A stretch of 64,000 nucleotides of DNA from Gottfriedia acidiceleris (GCF_023115465.1 NZ_CP096034.1:372001-436000), one strand, 5' to 3'. Positions 19,070 through 30,994 are shown, counted from the stretch's first letter. Numbers and translations: made by a program. Notes: a model not told the origin generated them from the sequence alone.

Positions 19070-21202
19070 ATGTTATCAATAAATGAGAAACAAATAAGAC
19101 CAGTCATCACAATAGATATCGATCAATTTAAAGAAAATGATGAAATCGATTTATCCAATATAAATGAACCCTTTTTATTCTTACGTAAGCAAAACCAGAT
19201 TGTTGGTTATGTTCAATTAAATAATATTACTCAAAGTAGTAATAAAAAGAGAAGTATAGCATTCTCGAAGATTATTAGTTCTTCTCAATCGATAAATAGT
19301 GTTAGTCGCTTAAGTGAGCAAATTTCATTAACTACACTATTTCAAATTATTGGTGAACCAATCTCAATTGTAAAAGAAGAGGAAGAAATGCCAATTGGTT
19401 ACATACTTCGTGAAGATATATTAGCGGAGCTTTTTAAACAAGAAAATAAAAGTGTAGATTTATTAAAGAGCATTTTAACATCGATACCGATGGGAACATT
19501 TGTAGTAGATAAAAATAAAGTTATTGTAAATTGCAATGATGCTGGGTTGAAAATGATTAAATCAACATCAGAAAAAGTAATTAATACAAAAGCAGAAACT
19601 ATATTCAGCGGCGAACAAGTCGATAATGTATTTGCGACAGGTAAAACAATTCTTAATCAGATTCAAATTAGTGACGATATGGGTGTTCTTGTTGATTATA
19701 GCCCAATTTTCGTTGATAACGAGGTTGAAGGAGTTGTCATTGTCGTACAAGATCTCCCAATGGTTGAAGAAATGGCCTCCGAAATAGAATATGTAAAAGA
19801 TTTAAATAAAGATCTGAATGCCATTTTATCGAGTATTTATGATGAAATACTTGTAGTAAATCGCAAGGGTGAGCTAATCCGTTACAGTGAAAATATAATA
19901 CCTGGATTTTGGAATGTAGATTTAAAAGAACTACTTGGAAAGAGTATTTTAGAATTCGAAAACCAAGGACTTTTTACGCCATCAGTTACAAAACTAGTTT
20001 TAGAAAAAAAGAAGAAAGTCTCAATTGTTCAAGAAACAATTAATGGACGTAAAGTACTTGCGGTAGGAAATCCAGTTTTTGATGAGAATATGGAAATTGA
20101 ACGTATTATTATTGCTTCTAGGGATATTACAGAAACTTCACGACTTAAAACGGAATTAAAAGAAATGAAGAAGATTTCTGAGCAATATAAAAAGGAGCTT
20201 GAAGATATAAAGAGCAAGGATCGTTTTGTCAAAAAACTGATTTACTGTAGCCCAAAAATGGAGCAAATCATTAATCAAGCGAAAAAAATTGCTGATTTTT
20301 CTTCCACTGTGTTACTGCATGGAGAGTCTGGTGTAGGGAAGGAAGTAATTGCACAGGCTATTCATCAATTAGGAAACCGTTCTTCAAAACCGTTTTTAAA
20401 ATTAAACTGCGGTGCAATACCTGAAAATCTACTGGAAAGTGAGCTTTTTGGTTATATTAAAGGAGCGTTTACAGGAGCAGATCAAAATAAGGACGGCTAT
20501 TTTAAGCAAGCAGATGAAGGCGTTTTATTTTTAGATGAAATTGGTGAAATGCCATTACATTTACAAGTAAAACTGCTTAGAGTCCTTCAAGAACAAGAAG
20601 TAATTCCAGTCGGAAGTACAAAGCCAATTAAAGTAAATGTGCAAATTATTGCAGCTACAAATAAAAGATTAGAAAAAATGGTTGAAGAACGAACATTTAG
20701 GGAGGACTTGTATTATCGACTAAATGTAATACCTTTAAATATTCCACCATTAAGAGAAAGAATTGAAGATATCTCATTATTAGCTTTCCATTTTTTACAG
20801 CAATTAAATGAAAAGTATAATAAGAGTTTTCATCTTACTCCAGATGCAATTAACGTATTGGAATTTTATTCCTGGCCAGGGAATGTCAGAGAACTTCAAA
20901 ACATCATAGAAAGATTAGTCGTTTCTGCTGAAGATCAAATTATTAATGCAGAGGATGTTAATCAATTCTTACCAAATAGCTATGATTTTAATAAATCTAA
21001 ACCAGTTATTAATAAAGTAATTCCTCTACAAGAAGCGATTGACTATGTAGAGGAGCAACTCATTGTGCTTGCAATGAAGCAATATAAAACAACAACGAAG
21101 GCTGCGCAGGTTTTAGGCATTAGCCAGTCATCGGTTAGTCGTAAGTATCAAAAAATAATGAATGAAAAGAATATGAATAGTGACTTTATGTCATTTAAAT
21201 AA
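19070..21202 (+). CDS. Sigma-54-dependent activator with tandem PAS domains
   Basis: 710 residues. An N-terminal domain of about 125 residues that I cannot name (possibly CBS-like) is followed by two PAS domains (about 130-235 and 245-350), a short coiled coil (about 350-385), an AAA+ domain (about 395-630; Walker A GESGVGKE, GAFTGA present, Walker B LFLDEIGE) and a C-terminal Fis-type HTH (TKAAQVLGISQSSVSRKYQK). It lies between gdh and the aldehyde dehydrogenase gene, whose sigma-54 promoters and that of puuP share a repeat pair, so it is the best candidate regulator of all three. The ligand is unknown. Its stop codon runs directly into a terminator. Confidence 0.9.
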   Translation: MLSINEKQIRPVITIDIDQFKENDEIDLSNINEPFLFLRKQNQIVGYVQLNNITQSSNKKRSIAFSKIISSSQSINSVSRLSEQISLTTLFQIIGEPISIVKEEEEMPIGYILREDILAELFKQENKSVDLLKSILTSIPMGTFVVDKNKVIVNCNDAGLKMIKSTSEKVINTKAETIFSGEQVDNVFATGKTILNQIQISDDMGVLVDYSPIFVDNEVEGVVIVVQDLPMVEEMASEIEYVKDLNKDLNAILSSIYDEILVVNRKGELIRYSENIIPGFWNVDLKELLGKSILEFENQGLFTPSVTKLVLEKKKKVSIVQETINGRKVLAVGNPVFDENMEIERIIIASRDITETSRLKTELKEMKKISEQYKKELEDIKSKDRFVKKLIYCSPKMEQIINQAKKIADFSSTVLLHGESGVGKEVIAQAIHQLGNRSSKPFLKLNCGAIPENLLESELFGYIKGAFTGADQNKDGYFKQADEGVLFLDEIGEMPLHLQVKLLRVLQEQEVIPVGSTKPIKVNVQIIAATNKRLEKMVEERTFREDLYYRLNVIPLNIPPLRERIEDISLLAFHFLQQLNEKYNKSFHLTPDAINVLEFYSWPGNVRELQNIIERLVVSAEDQIINAEDVNQFLPNSYDFNKSKPVINKVIPLQEAIDYVEEQLIVLAMKQYKTTTKAAQVLGISQSSVSRKYQKIMNEKNMNSDFMSFK

Positions 21203-21229
21203 AAAAACGCACTGGGTGCGTTTTTTTAT
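21202..21229. terminator. Terminator, left member of a duplicated pair (MITE A)
   Basis: AAAAAACGCAC-TGG-GTGCGTTTTTT hairpin plus TAT. The same 28 bases recur at 21728-21755 on the other side of the repeat element, so this is the target-site duplication of that insertion. It ends the activator gene. Confidence 0.9.
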
Positions 21230-21727
21230 GCTGTTGAAAAACTACCTTGTCAATAAATTATCAAATTTTCGTAAAAGGAGTAGAGTGATGTTGATTTCCA
21301 CTACATGGTGCTCGCTTTCCATGGGGCGAGATTCTTTAGCCTCCTCGGCGAGCCTGCGGGGTCTCAGCCTTCCCGCTAATCCCATAGGAGTCGATCACCC
21401 CTCCGTTCCAATCAACTTATTCAATCAAAAAAAGTCTGCAATAAATACTAGTCAAATAGCCTTTACTTAGAGTAATCTAACTGTTGTATTTAATCAGCTT
21501 ATAGATCAATTAATATCGAAAAATTATTAAACTAAAAAATAGCCCATAATATTTTTAACTTCTAAAAAAATCATTACTAGTATTATTGGAAAATGGAATT
21601 GCTCAAACACATTTACATTTAAAATCAAAATCATTAAAAGCTATTCAAAAAATGCTAATTTTATCATTATTAAATGTTCATATAAAGTCCGTTTTCCCTA
21701 TTGACGACTTTATATTTTAACACTCTG
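21230..21727 (+). mobile_element. MITE-like repeat, copy A (full length, 498 bp)
   Basis: Starts GCTGTTGAAAAACTACC and ends TTAACACTCTG. The ends form an imperfect 23-base inverted repeat (TGTTGAAA-N9-GTCAAT; 17 of 23 match in the better-preserved copies). A GC-rich core of about 140 bases (about 21280-21420) is embedded in AT-rich arms. It codes for no transposase; the small frames in it are spurious. It is bounded by a perfect 28-base direct repeat that is an entire terminator. Related copies lie at 30564, 32191, 37740 and 45837. Confidence 0.85.
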
Positions 21728-21755
21728 AAAAAACGCACTGGGTGCGTTTTTTTAT
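21728..21755. terminator. Terminator, right member of a duplicated pair (MITE A)
   Basis: Identical to 21202-21229. It now serves the small minus-strand gene at 21752-21886, whose stop codon overlaps it. Before the insertion one bidirectional terminator presumably served both genes. Confidence 0.9.
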
Positions 21756-21886
21756 TTCTCTAAATCCCCTATATTTTCAACATGACTATCAATTACTTCA
21801 GTCATACTAACTTGATCTCTGGATAGACTAAATGCCATGAATATGATGATGAGTCCCACTGCAATGCATGTTCCTGCAAGCAACAT
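21752..21886 (-). CDS. 44-residue single-pass membrane protein
   Basis: A short gene with a good ribosome binding site (AAGGGGGAAAT on the minus strand) seven bases before the ATG at 21886. The peptide begins MLLAGTCIAVGLIIIFMAFS, one clear membrane span, and ends in an acidic, soluble tail (SMTEVIDSHVENIGDLEK). The stop codon runs into the terminator at 21728-21755, so the unit has start, span and terminator. I do not recognise a family. It sits between the sigma-54 activator and the aldehyde dehydrogenase promoter, convergent with the activator gene. Confidence 0.6.
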   Translation of the reverse strand: MLLAGTCIAVGLIIIFMAFSLSRDQVSMTEVIDSHVENIGDLEK

Positions 21887-22005
21887 AATATTTCCCCCTT
21901 TCATGGTGTTCTAGCCTATGCAATGAATTTTCTTAATATGTCGTTTTACAGAAATAGTTTAAAAAACGTTTAATTACTGCAGAATTTGTACGAGTTTCAA
22001 AGATT

Positions 22006-22042
22006 ATGCAAAGTGTAATAGTGTTATGCAAAATTGAATAGT
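22006..22042 (+). promoter_or_regulatory. Candidate activator binding repeats for the aldehyde dehydrogenase
   Basis: ATGCAAAGTGTAATAGT (22006-22022) and ATGCAAAATTGAATAGT (22026-22042), 20 bases apart, or two helical turns. The second differs from the gdh copy by one base. They lie 52 bases before the -24 element. Confidence 0.65.
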
Positions 22043-22093
22043 AGTCTACAGGGTATTTGAAGTTAAACCCTTATAAATTAGGAGTATTAAAGT

Positions 22094-22108
22094 TGGCACG
22101 GTTCTTGC
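22094..22108 (+). promoter_or_regulatory. Sigma-54 promoter of the aldehyde dehydrogenase operon
   Basis: TGGCAC-N5-TTGC (22094-22099 and 22105-22108), a perfect match, 43 bases before the ATG. Confidence 0.88.
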
Positions 22109-22150
22109 AAACTATTAAATTGTTAAGAATTTAAGGAGGGTTTATATACA

Positions 22151-25086
<2,936 letters not shown>

Positions 25087-25094
25087 TCTTTACT

Positions 25095-25123
25095 GCATGT
25101 CATGACCGATAATCATGACATGC
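25095..25123 (+). promoter_or_regulatory. Intercistronic hairpin between patA and gabT
   Basis: Perfect 11-bp stem GCATGTCATGA / TCATGACATGC with a 7-base loop and only a weak T-stretch after it. It is either a leaky terminator or an mRNA-stability hairpin setting relative expression of the two halves of the operon. Confidence 0.6.
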
Positions 25124-25166
25124 TTTCATTACATTCAAAAATCATTATAGATAGGATGGTGCAATT

Positions 25167-26537
25167 ATGGCAGATCGAAAATTCGTTAAAATCCAAACTT
25201 CAATTCCAGGACCAAAATCACAAGAGTTGGTTGCAAGAAGAAATAAAGTGGTTCCAAAAGGAATTAGTAATAATAGTACAGCATTTGTAAAAAAAGCAAA
25301 GGGTGCATTAGTTGAGGATATTGATGGTAATACGTTTATTGACTTTGCAGGTGCAATTGGAACAATAAATGTGGGCCATTCCCATCCTAGAGTAGTAAGG
25401 GCGCTTCAAGCTCAGACTGGCGATTATATTCACACAGGCTTTAATGTCATGATGTATGAATCTTATATTCAGCTTGCAGAAAGATTAGCTGAACTTTCAC
25501 CTGGAAGTTTTGAAAAACAAGTAGCATTTTTTAATAGTGGCGCAGAAGCTGTTGAAAATGCAGTGAAAATTGCAAGAAAGTATACAAAGCGTCAAGGAAT
25601 CATTTCCTTTACTAGAGGATTCCATGGTCGAACATTAATGACAATGACGATGACAAGTAAAGTTAAGCCATACAAATATGGATTTGGACCATTTGCTCCT
25701 GAAGTATATAAAGCACCATACCCATATGTTTACCGTCGTCCAGATCAAATGGATGAAAAAGAATATAGTAAATTTATCATTGAACAATTTGAACAGTTTT
25801 TGATTGCAGAGGTTGCACCAGAAACGATTGCTGCAGTCGTAATGGAACCAATTCAAGGTGAAGGTGGCTTTATTGTTCCTGATCTTGACTTTGTAAAAAG
25901 GGTTAGAGAAATCTGTACGCAATATGGCATATTATTTGTAGCAGATGAGATTCAAACTGGTTTTGCTAGAACAGGTAAATATTTTGCAATTGAGCACTTT
26001 GGAGTTGAGCCTGATTTAATTACCATTTCAAAATCAATGGGTGCAGGAGTACCTATTAGTGGCGTTATTGGTAGAAAAGAAATTATGGAAGCATCTGATG
26101 CCGGAGAAATAGGCGGAACATACTCTGGAAGTCCACTTGGATGTCGTGCAGCATTAGCAGTACTCGATATCATTGAGGAAGAAGGTTTAAATGAGCGAGC
26201 TGTTGTAATTGGCGAAAAAGTTAATGAGAAAATGCATGGGTGGGCTAAACAGTTTGAACAAATAGGTGATATTCGCGGAATTGGCGCAATGTGTGCAATG
26301 GAGATTGTAACAAATAAGAAAGATAAAACACCAGATAAAGTGACAGTTGGAAAGATTGTAAAAGAAGCTAACAATAGAGGGTTAATGTTGTTAAGCGCAG
26401 GTATCTTTGGCAATGTTATTCGTTTGTTAATGCCACTAACGATTACAGATGAACAGCTTGAAGAAGGACTAGATATTTTAAGGGAGTCAATTGAAGCTGT
26501 ACTACTACCAGAATTACAATTGGAGGTAAACTCATGA
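25167..26537 (+). CDS. gabT: 4-aminobutyrate aminotransferase
   Basis: 456 residues, class III aminotransferase. The PLP lysine is in TISKSMGAGVPISG, with FADEIQTGFARTG-type signature (VADEIQTGFARTG) before it. GabT converts GABA and 2-oxoglutarate to succinate semialdehyde and glutamate, and many homologues accept 5-aminovalerate. It overlaps gabD by 4 bases, the standard GABA pair. ATG at 25167 has ATAGGATGG upstream. Confidence 0.92.
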   Translation: MADRKFVKIQTSIPGPKSQELVARRNKVVPKGISNNSTAFVKKAKGALVEDIDGNTFIDFAGAIGTINVGHSHPRVVRALQAQTGDYIHTGFNVMMYESYIQLAERLAELSPGSFEKQVAFFNSGAEAVENAVKIARKYTKRQGIISFTRGFHGRTLMTMTMTSKVKPYKYGFGPFAPEVYKAPYPYVYRRPDQMDEKEYSKFIIEQFEQFLIAEVAPETIAAVVMEPIQGEGGFIVPDLDFVKRVREICTQYGILFVADEIQTGFARTGKYFAIEHFGVEPDLITISKSMGAGVPISGVIGRKEIMEASDAGEIGGTYSGSPLGCRAALAVLDIIEEEGLNERAVVIGEKVNEKMHGWAKQFEQIGDIRGIGAMCAMEIVTNKKDKTPDKVTVGKIVKEANNRGLMLLSAGIFGNVIRLLMPLTITDEQLEEGLDILRESIEAVLLPELQLEVNS

Positions 26538-27991
26538 GCCAAATTAAAGAGAAATATGAAGTCTACCCAATGTATATAGATGGTACATGGGTTGGGAACG
26601 ATCATGAATATTATACGAAGGTTACAAATCCTGCAACTGGTGCAGTTGTAGGGGCAATTCCAACGGGTGGTACATATGAAGCTAAATTAGCTGTTGATGC
26701 TGCTCATAAAGCATTTAAAACTTGGTCAAAAAAGACAGCAGAAGAAAGATATCATTTACTAATGAACTGGTATCGTCTTATTGACGAAAAGAAAGAAGAA
26801 ATTGCTAAATTAATGACAATTGAGCAAGGTAAACCATTAAAAGAAGCGTTAGGTGAAACTGTTTATGCAAATGGTTTTATTTCTTGGTATGCAGAAGAAG
26901 GCAAACGTGTATATGGAGAAACAATTCCTGCATCACAACCTAATAAACGAATTCTAATTAGGAAAGAACCTGTAGGAGTTGTAGCAGCAATTACTCCTTG
27001 GAATTTCCCGGCAGCTATGATTACAAGAAAAGTTGCTCCTGCACTTGCAGCTGGTTGTACAACAGTTATTAAACCAGCTACTCAAACACCCTTAACAGCG
27101 TTAAAGCTTGCGGAGCTTGCTCATGAAGCGGGAATCCCAAAAGGTGTAATTAATGTTGTTACTGGTAAGTCTGCTGAAATTGGTGATGTATGGTTAAAAG
27201 ATCCAAGGGTAACAAAGATTACATTCACTGGCTCTACTGAAGTTGGCAAAACGCTAATGGTAGGAGCAGCAGAGAATGTCAAAAAGGTTTCACTAGAGCT
27301 TGGTGGAAATGCACCATTTATTGTCATGGATGATGCTAATTTATCAAAAGCAGCGGTTGGTTTAGTGCAGTCAAAATTCCGTAATGCAGGTCAAACTTGC
27401 ATTTGTACAAATCGTATTTATGTACAGGAAAGTGTAGCAGAAGAATTTACAGCGTTATTTACAAAAGAGCTAGAAAAATTAAAAGTGGGTAACGGCTTAG
27501 AAGAGGGAATTGATGTTGGTCCACTAATTGATCATGCAGCTTTAGAAAAGGTAAAAACGCTAGTTGAAGACGCTACTAATAATGGTGGGAAAATCGTATA
27601 TAGTGGAAATAAACCTTCAGAGGAAAATGGATATTATTATGCACCAACGATTTTAACGGGTATTACGGATGAAATGGCATGTATGAAGGAAGAAATATTT
27701 GGTCCACTTGCACCAATTACTACGTTTAAAACCGAAGAAGAAGTAATTGAAAGAGCAAATAATTCAAATTACGGTCTTGCTGCATATGTTTATACGGAAA
27801 ACTTAAGTCGTTCTTTCCGTATTACAGAAGCACTTGAGTACGGAATTATTGGACTAAACGATGGCACACCTTCTGCTGTACAAGTTCCATTTGGCGGTTA
27901 TAAAGAGAGCGGTCTTGGAAGAGAAGGCGGTCATTTTGGAATTGAAGAATTTTTAGAAGTTAAATATATTTCAATTGGGTTAGACATTTAA
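26534..27991 (+). CDS. gabD: Succinate-semialdehyde dehydrogenase
   Basis: 485 residues, aldehyde dehydrogenase family. Catalytic cysteine in NAGQTCICTNR, where a second cysteine two residues on is the redox-switch pair known from GabD; general base in LELGGNAP; C-terminal SGLGREGGHFGIEEFLE. It oxidises succinate semialdehyde to succinate and, by analogy, glutarate semialdehyde to glutarate. Translationally coupled to gabT. Confidence 0.92.
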   Translation: MSQIKEKYEVYPMYIDGTWVGNDHEYYTKVTNPATGAVVGAIPTGGTYEAKLAVDAAHKAFKTWSKKTAEERYHLLMNWYRLIDEKKEEIAKLMTIEQGKPLKEALGETVYANGFISWYAEEGKRVYGETIPASQPNKRILIRKEPVGVVAAITPWNFPAAMITRKVAPALAAGCTTVIKPATQTPLTALKLAELAHEAGIPKGVINVVTGKSAEIGDVWLKDPRVTKITFTGSTEVGKTLMVGAAENVKKVSLELGGNAPFIVMDDANLSKAAVGLVQSKFRNAGQTCICTNRIYVQESVAEEFTALFTKELEKLKVGNGLEEGIDVGPLIDHAALEKVKTLVEDATNNGGKIVYSGNKPSEENGYYYAPTILTGITDEMACMKEEIFGPLAPITTFKTEEEVIERANNSNYGLAAYVYTENLSRSFRITEALEYGIIGLNDGTPSAVQVPFGGYKESGLGREGGHFGIEEFLEVKYISIGLDI

Positions 27992-28021
27992 TAAATCTAC
28001 TGTTAATACAAAGCGCAGTTG

Positions 28022-28077
28022 TAAGCCAGTTAAACATTCAATTCAACTATTGTGATTGATCGTTTTACTGGCTTATT
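28022..28077 (+). promoter_or_regulatory. Long-loop inverted repeat before the CoA-transferase gene
   Basis: TAAGCCAGT-T-AAAC and GTTT-T-ACTGGCTTA pair over 13 of 14 positions with a loop of about 28 bases. No T-tract follows. It may be a processing hairpin or attenuator between gabD and the next gene; it also argues against the GTG at 28052 as a start. Confidence 0.4.
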
Positions 28078-28102
28078 AACTAGATTAATAGAGGTGGAAA
28101 AA

Positions 28103-29287
28103 TTGCCGGGTGCATTACATGGAATAAAAATCATTGATTTAACAAGAGTACTAGCCGGACCCTTTTGTACGATGATCCTTGGGGATTTAGGAGCAGAGAT
28201 TATAAAAGTAGAAAGTATAAATAATGGCGATGAAACAAGGGGATGGGGGCCACCTTTCGTTGAAGGTGAAAGCGCTTATTATTTATGTGCGAACCGCAAT
28301 AAAAAAGGCATAACACTAAACTTAAAAAGTGAGCAAGGTAAAGAAATTTTAAAAAAGCTAGTTTCAGAGGCTGATGTAGTTGTTCAAAATTTCAAACCTG
28401 GAACAATGACAAAACTAGGTTTTGGGTATGAGGACTTGACGAAAATAAAGGAAGATATAATACTAGCGTCCATTAGTGGATTTGGTAGTGAAGGACCGAA
28501 TTCAAGTTTACCAGGATATGATTATATCATCCAAGCGATGTCTGGATTAATGAGCATTACTGGTGAGAAAGAGGCAGAGCCAACAAAAGTAGGTGTAGCC
28601 ATTTCCGATGTTTTAACTGGTCTATTTACATGTATTGGGATTCTTGCTTCACTTCAAAATCGAGATCGTACAGGAGAAGGCCAGGAAATCGATATTTCAT
28701 TGTTTGACTCTCAGCTAGCTGCTTTAGTAAATGTAGCTAGTAATTATTTATGTAGTGGAATTGTTCCTGAACGAATGGGGAATCAACACCCAAATATCGT
28801 TCCATATCAAGTCTTTACTGCAAGTGACGGTGAATTAGTCGTAGCGGTAGGTAATGACGAACAATTTAAAAGGTTTACTTTACTAATTGATGAACCAATT
28901 TTATTGGATGAAAAATTTAAGACAAATACTAGCCGTTTACAGCATAGAAAACAAATAGAGCAATTAATTCAAAATAAGTTGAAGTTGAAAAGTAAAAAAG
29001 AGTGGAAACAATTATTAGATCAAATAGGGATTCCAAATGGCCCAATAAATAATGTGAGTGAAGCTCTACAGTCTGAACAAGCTAAATCGAGAGAAATGGT
29101 GTTGGATGTAACCCATCCTTTTATAAAGGATCTAAAATTAGTCGGATCACCGTTAAAATTATCAAAAACACCAATTGAAGTATTAAGACACCCGCCCCTA
29201 CATGGCGAGCATACAGAAGAAATAGTAAGTAAACTAGGATATTCCCAAATTGAAATAGAAGAAATGAAACGTAATCAAACAATTTAA
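28103..29287 (+). CDS. Class III (CaiB/BaiF) CoA-transferase
   Basis: 394 residues from a TTG at 28103 with GAGGTGG five bases upstream. The N-terminus IKIIDLTRVLAGPFCTMILG and the segment GYDYIIQAMSGLMSITGE, which carries the catalytic aspartate, define family III. It precedes an acyl-CoA dehydrogenase gene by 13 bases and follows gabTD. That setting suggests glutarate as acceptor (glutaryl-CoA formation in cadaverine/lysine breakdown). Other dicarboxylates are possible; the family fold is certain, the substrate inferred. Confidence 0.85.
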   Translation: MPGALHGIKIIDLTRVLAGPFCTMILGDLGAEIIKVESINNGDETRGWGPPFVEGESAYYLCANRNKKGITLNLKSEQGKEILKKLVSEADVVVQNFKPGTMTKLGFGYEDLTKIKEDIILASISGFGSEGPNSSLPGYDYIIQAMSGLMSITGEKEAEPTKVGVAISDVLTGLFTCIGILASLQNRDRTGEGQEIDISLFDSQLAALVNVASNYLCSGIVPERMGNQHPNIVPYQVFTASDGELVVAVGNDEQFKRFTLLIDEPILLDEKFKTNTSRLQHRKQIEQLIQNKLKLKSKKEWKQLLDQIGIPNGPINNVSEALQSEQAKSREMVLDVTHPFIKDLKLVGSPLKLSKTPIEVLRHPPLHGEHTEEIVSKLGYSQIEIEEMKRNQTI

Positions 29288-29300
29288 GGAGGAAATAAAA

Positions 29301-30518
29301 ATGGATTTTTCATTATCAGAGGAACAAATTAGTGTAAGGAAAGTAGTCAGGTCATTTGTAGACAGAGAAATTATCCCTTTTATCAAAGAATGGGATGAAA
29401 AAGGACATTTTGAAGCTAATATTCTAAAACGACTTGCAGATTTACAATTAATGGGTGTATGTATTCCAGAACAATACGGCGGAGTAGGAATGGATTATAA
29501 CACATTAGCGATTGTATGTGAGGAATTAGAACGTGGAGATACTGCTTTCCGTACTGCTGTTTCAGTACATACTGGTTTAAATAGTATGACATTACTTCAA
29601 TGGGGTACTGAAGAACAAAAGAAAAAATATCTTGTTCCTCAAGCGCAAGGAAAAAAAATTGGTGCGTTTGGATTAACAGAGCCAAATGCAGGATCAGATG
29701 TAGTAGCAATGGCAACAACAGCTGTAAAAGATGGAGATAGTTACATCTTAAACGGATCAAAAACATGGATTTCTTTATGTGATGTAGCTGATCATTTCTT
29801 AATTTTTGCGAAAACAAATCATGACTTAAAGCACCATGGAATTTCTTGCTTTATCGTAGAACGAACTTTTGAAGGCGTTTCCACAAAAGCGATCAAAGGA
29901 AAAATGGGAATTAGAGCAGGGAATACTGGTGAAGTATTTTTAGATGATGTAAGAATCCCAGCTGAAAACTTACTAGGTTTCGAAGGCGAAGGGTTTAAAA
30001 TTGCTATGTCTGCGCTTGATAATGGACGATTCACAGTTGCAGCTGGTGCTTGCGGATTAATCCAGGCATCACTTGAAGCAAGCGTAAAATACTGTAATGA
30101 GAGAAAAACATTTGGAAAAGAAATTGGTAAACATCAATTAGTACAACAAATGATCGCAAAAATGTCATCAAACCTTGAAATCTCACGTCTATTAGTTTAT
30201 AAGGCTGGTTGGTTAAAAAATAATGGAAAACGTAACACTAGAGAAACGTCTCTAGCAAAATGGATCTCTTGTAATGCCGCAAATGAAGCAGCAAACGATG
30301 CAGTTCAAATTCACGGTGCATACGGATTCTCAAACGAATTCCCAGTGGAACGCTATTTAAGAAACTCAAAAGCACCTGTTATTTACGAAGGAACAAGAGA
30401 AATTCACACAATTATGCAAGCTGAATATGACCTTGGATATAGAGAAGATAAAGTGTTAAGAAAAATGCTTCCAGCTTGGCCATTTGAAGAAGTTACGGTT
30501 GAAGCGGTGAAGTCATAA
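29301..30518 (+). CDS. Acyl-CoA dehydrogenase, possibly glutaryl-CoA dehydrogenase
   Basis: 405 residues with the acyl-CoA dehydrogenase signatures GAFGLTEPNAGSD and QIHGAYGFSNEFPVERYLRN; the catalytic base glutamate is in VIYEGTREIHTIMQ, the position used by glutaryl-CoA and short-chain enzymes. AAGGAGG lies upstream of the ATG. Paired with a family III CoA-transferase after gabTD it would oxidise and decarboxylate glutaryl-CoA to crotonyl-CoA. I cannot confirm the glutaryl-specific residues by eye, so a short-chain acyl-CoA substrate remains possible. Confidence 0.8.
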   Translation: MDFSLSEEQISVRKVVRSFVDREIIPFIKEWDEKGHFEANILKRLADLQLMGVCIPEQYGGVGMDYNTLAIVCEELERGDTAFRTAVSVHTGLNSMTLLQWGTEEQKKKYLVPQAQGKKIGAFGLTEPNAGSDVVAMATTAVKDGDSYILNGSKTWISLCDVADHFLIFAKTNHDLKHHGISCFIVERTFEGVSTKAIKGKMGIRAGNTGEVFLDDVRIPAENLLGFEGEGFKIAMSALDNGRFTVAAGACGLIQASLEASVKYCNERKTFGKEIGKHQLVQQMIAKMSSNLEISRLLVYKAGWLKNNGKRNTRETSLAKWISCNAANEAANDAVQIHGAYGFSNEFPVERYLRNSKAPVIYEGTREIHTIMQAEYDLGYREDKVLRKMLPAWPFEEVTVEAVKS

Positions 30519-30535
30519 AATTAAATTCTAGTAAA

Positions 30536-30563
30536 AAGACTGTCCGTTAAAGACAGTCTTATT
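30536..30563. terminator. Terminator, left member of a duplicated pair (MITE B)
   Basis: AAGACTGTC-CGTTAAA-GACAGTCTT plus ATT; the same 28 bases recur at 30963-30990. It ends the putrescine/GABA operon. Confidence 0.9.
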
Positions 30564-30962
30564 CAGAGTGTTGAAATATAAAGTCGTCAATAGGGAAAAC
30601 GGACTTTAAATGTACATTTAATAATCATAAAATTAGCATTTTTTGAATGTTTAGTTTAATAATTGTTCGATATTAATTGATCTACAAGCTGATTAATATA
30701 CAACAGTTAGATTACTCTAAGTAAAGGCTATTTGACTTTTATTTATTGCAGACTTTTTTTGATTGAATAAGTTGATTGAAACGGAGGGGTGATCGACTCC
30801 TATGGGATTAGCGGGAAGGCTGAGACCCCGCAGGCTTGCCGAGGAGGCTCAGGTCTCGCCCCATGGAAAGCGAGCACTCTGTAGTGGAAATCAACATCAC
30901 TCTACTCCTTTTACGAAAATTTGATAATTAATTGACCAGGTAGTTTTTCAACAGCATGTAAT
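30564..30962 (-). mobile_element. MITE-like repeat, copy B (399 bp, inverted relative to A)
   Basis: Begins CAGAGTGTTGAAATATAAAG and ends TTTTTCAACAGCATGTAAT, so it is inserted in the opposite direction to copy A. It carries the GC-rich core (about 30775-30890) but lacks part of the AT-rich arm. It is flanked by a perfect 28-base direct repeat consisting of a whole terminator hairpin. Confidence 0.85.
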
Positions 30963-30990
30963 AAGACTGTCCGTTAAAGACAGTCTTATT
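30963..30990. terminator. Terminator, right member of a duplicated pair (MITE B)
   Basis: Identical to 30536-30563. It now lies four bases from the end of the convergent minus-strand gene at 30995-31345 and serves as its terminator. Confidence 0.9.
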
Positions 30991-30994
30991 TAAG

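Noticed and set aside
21180-21470. 96-residue open frame after the sigma-54 activator
   Set aside because: It lies almost wholly inside MITE copy A; a similar frame recurs in copy C (37727-37954) because the repeat is shared, and neither has a ribosome binding site.
25952-26605. 217-residue open frame opposite gabT
   Set aside because: Shadow of the real gene: gabT on the other strand has complete family motifs, and the antisense protein is a Ser/Pro/Ile-rich composition artefact.
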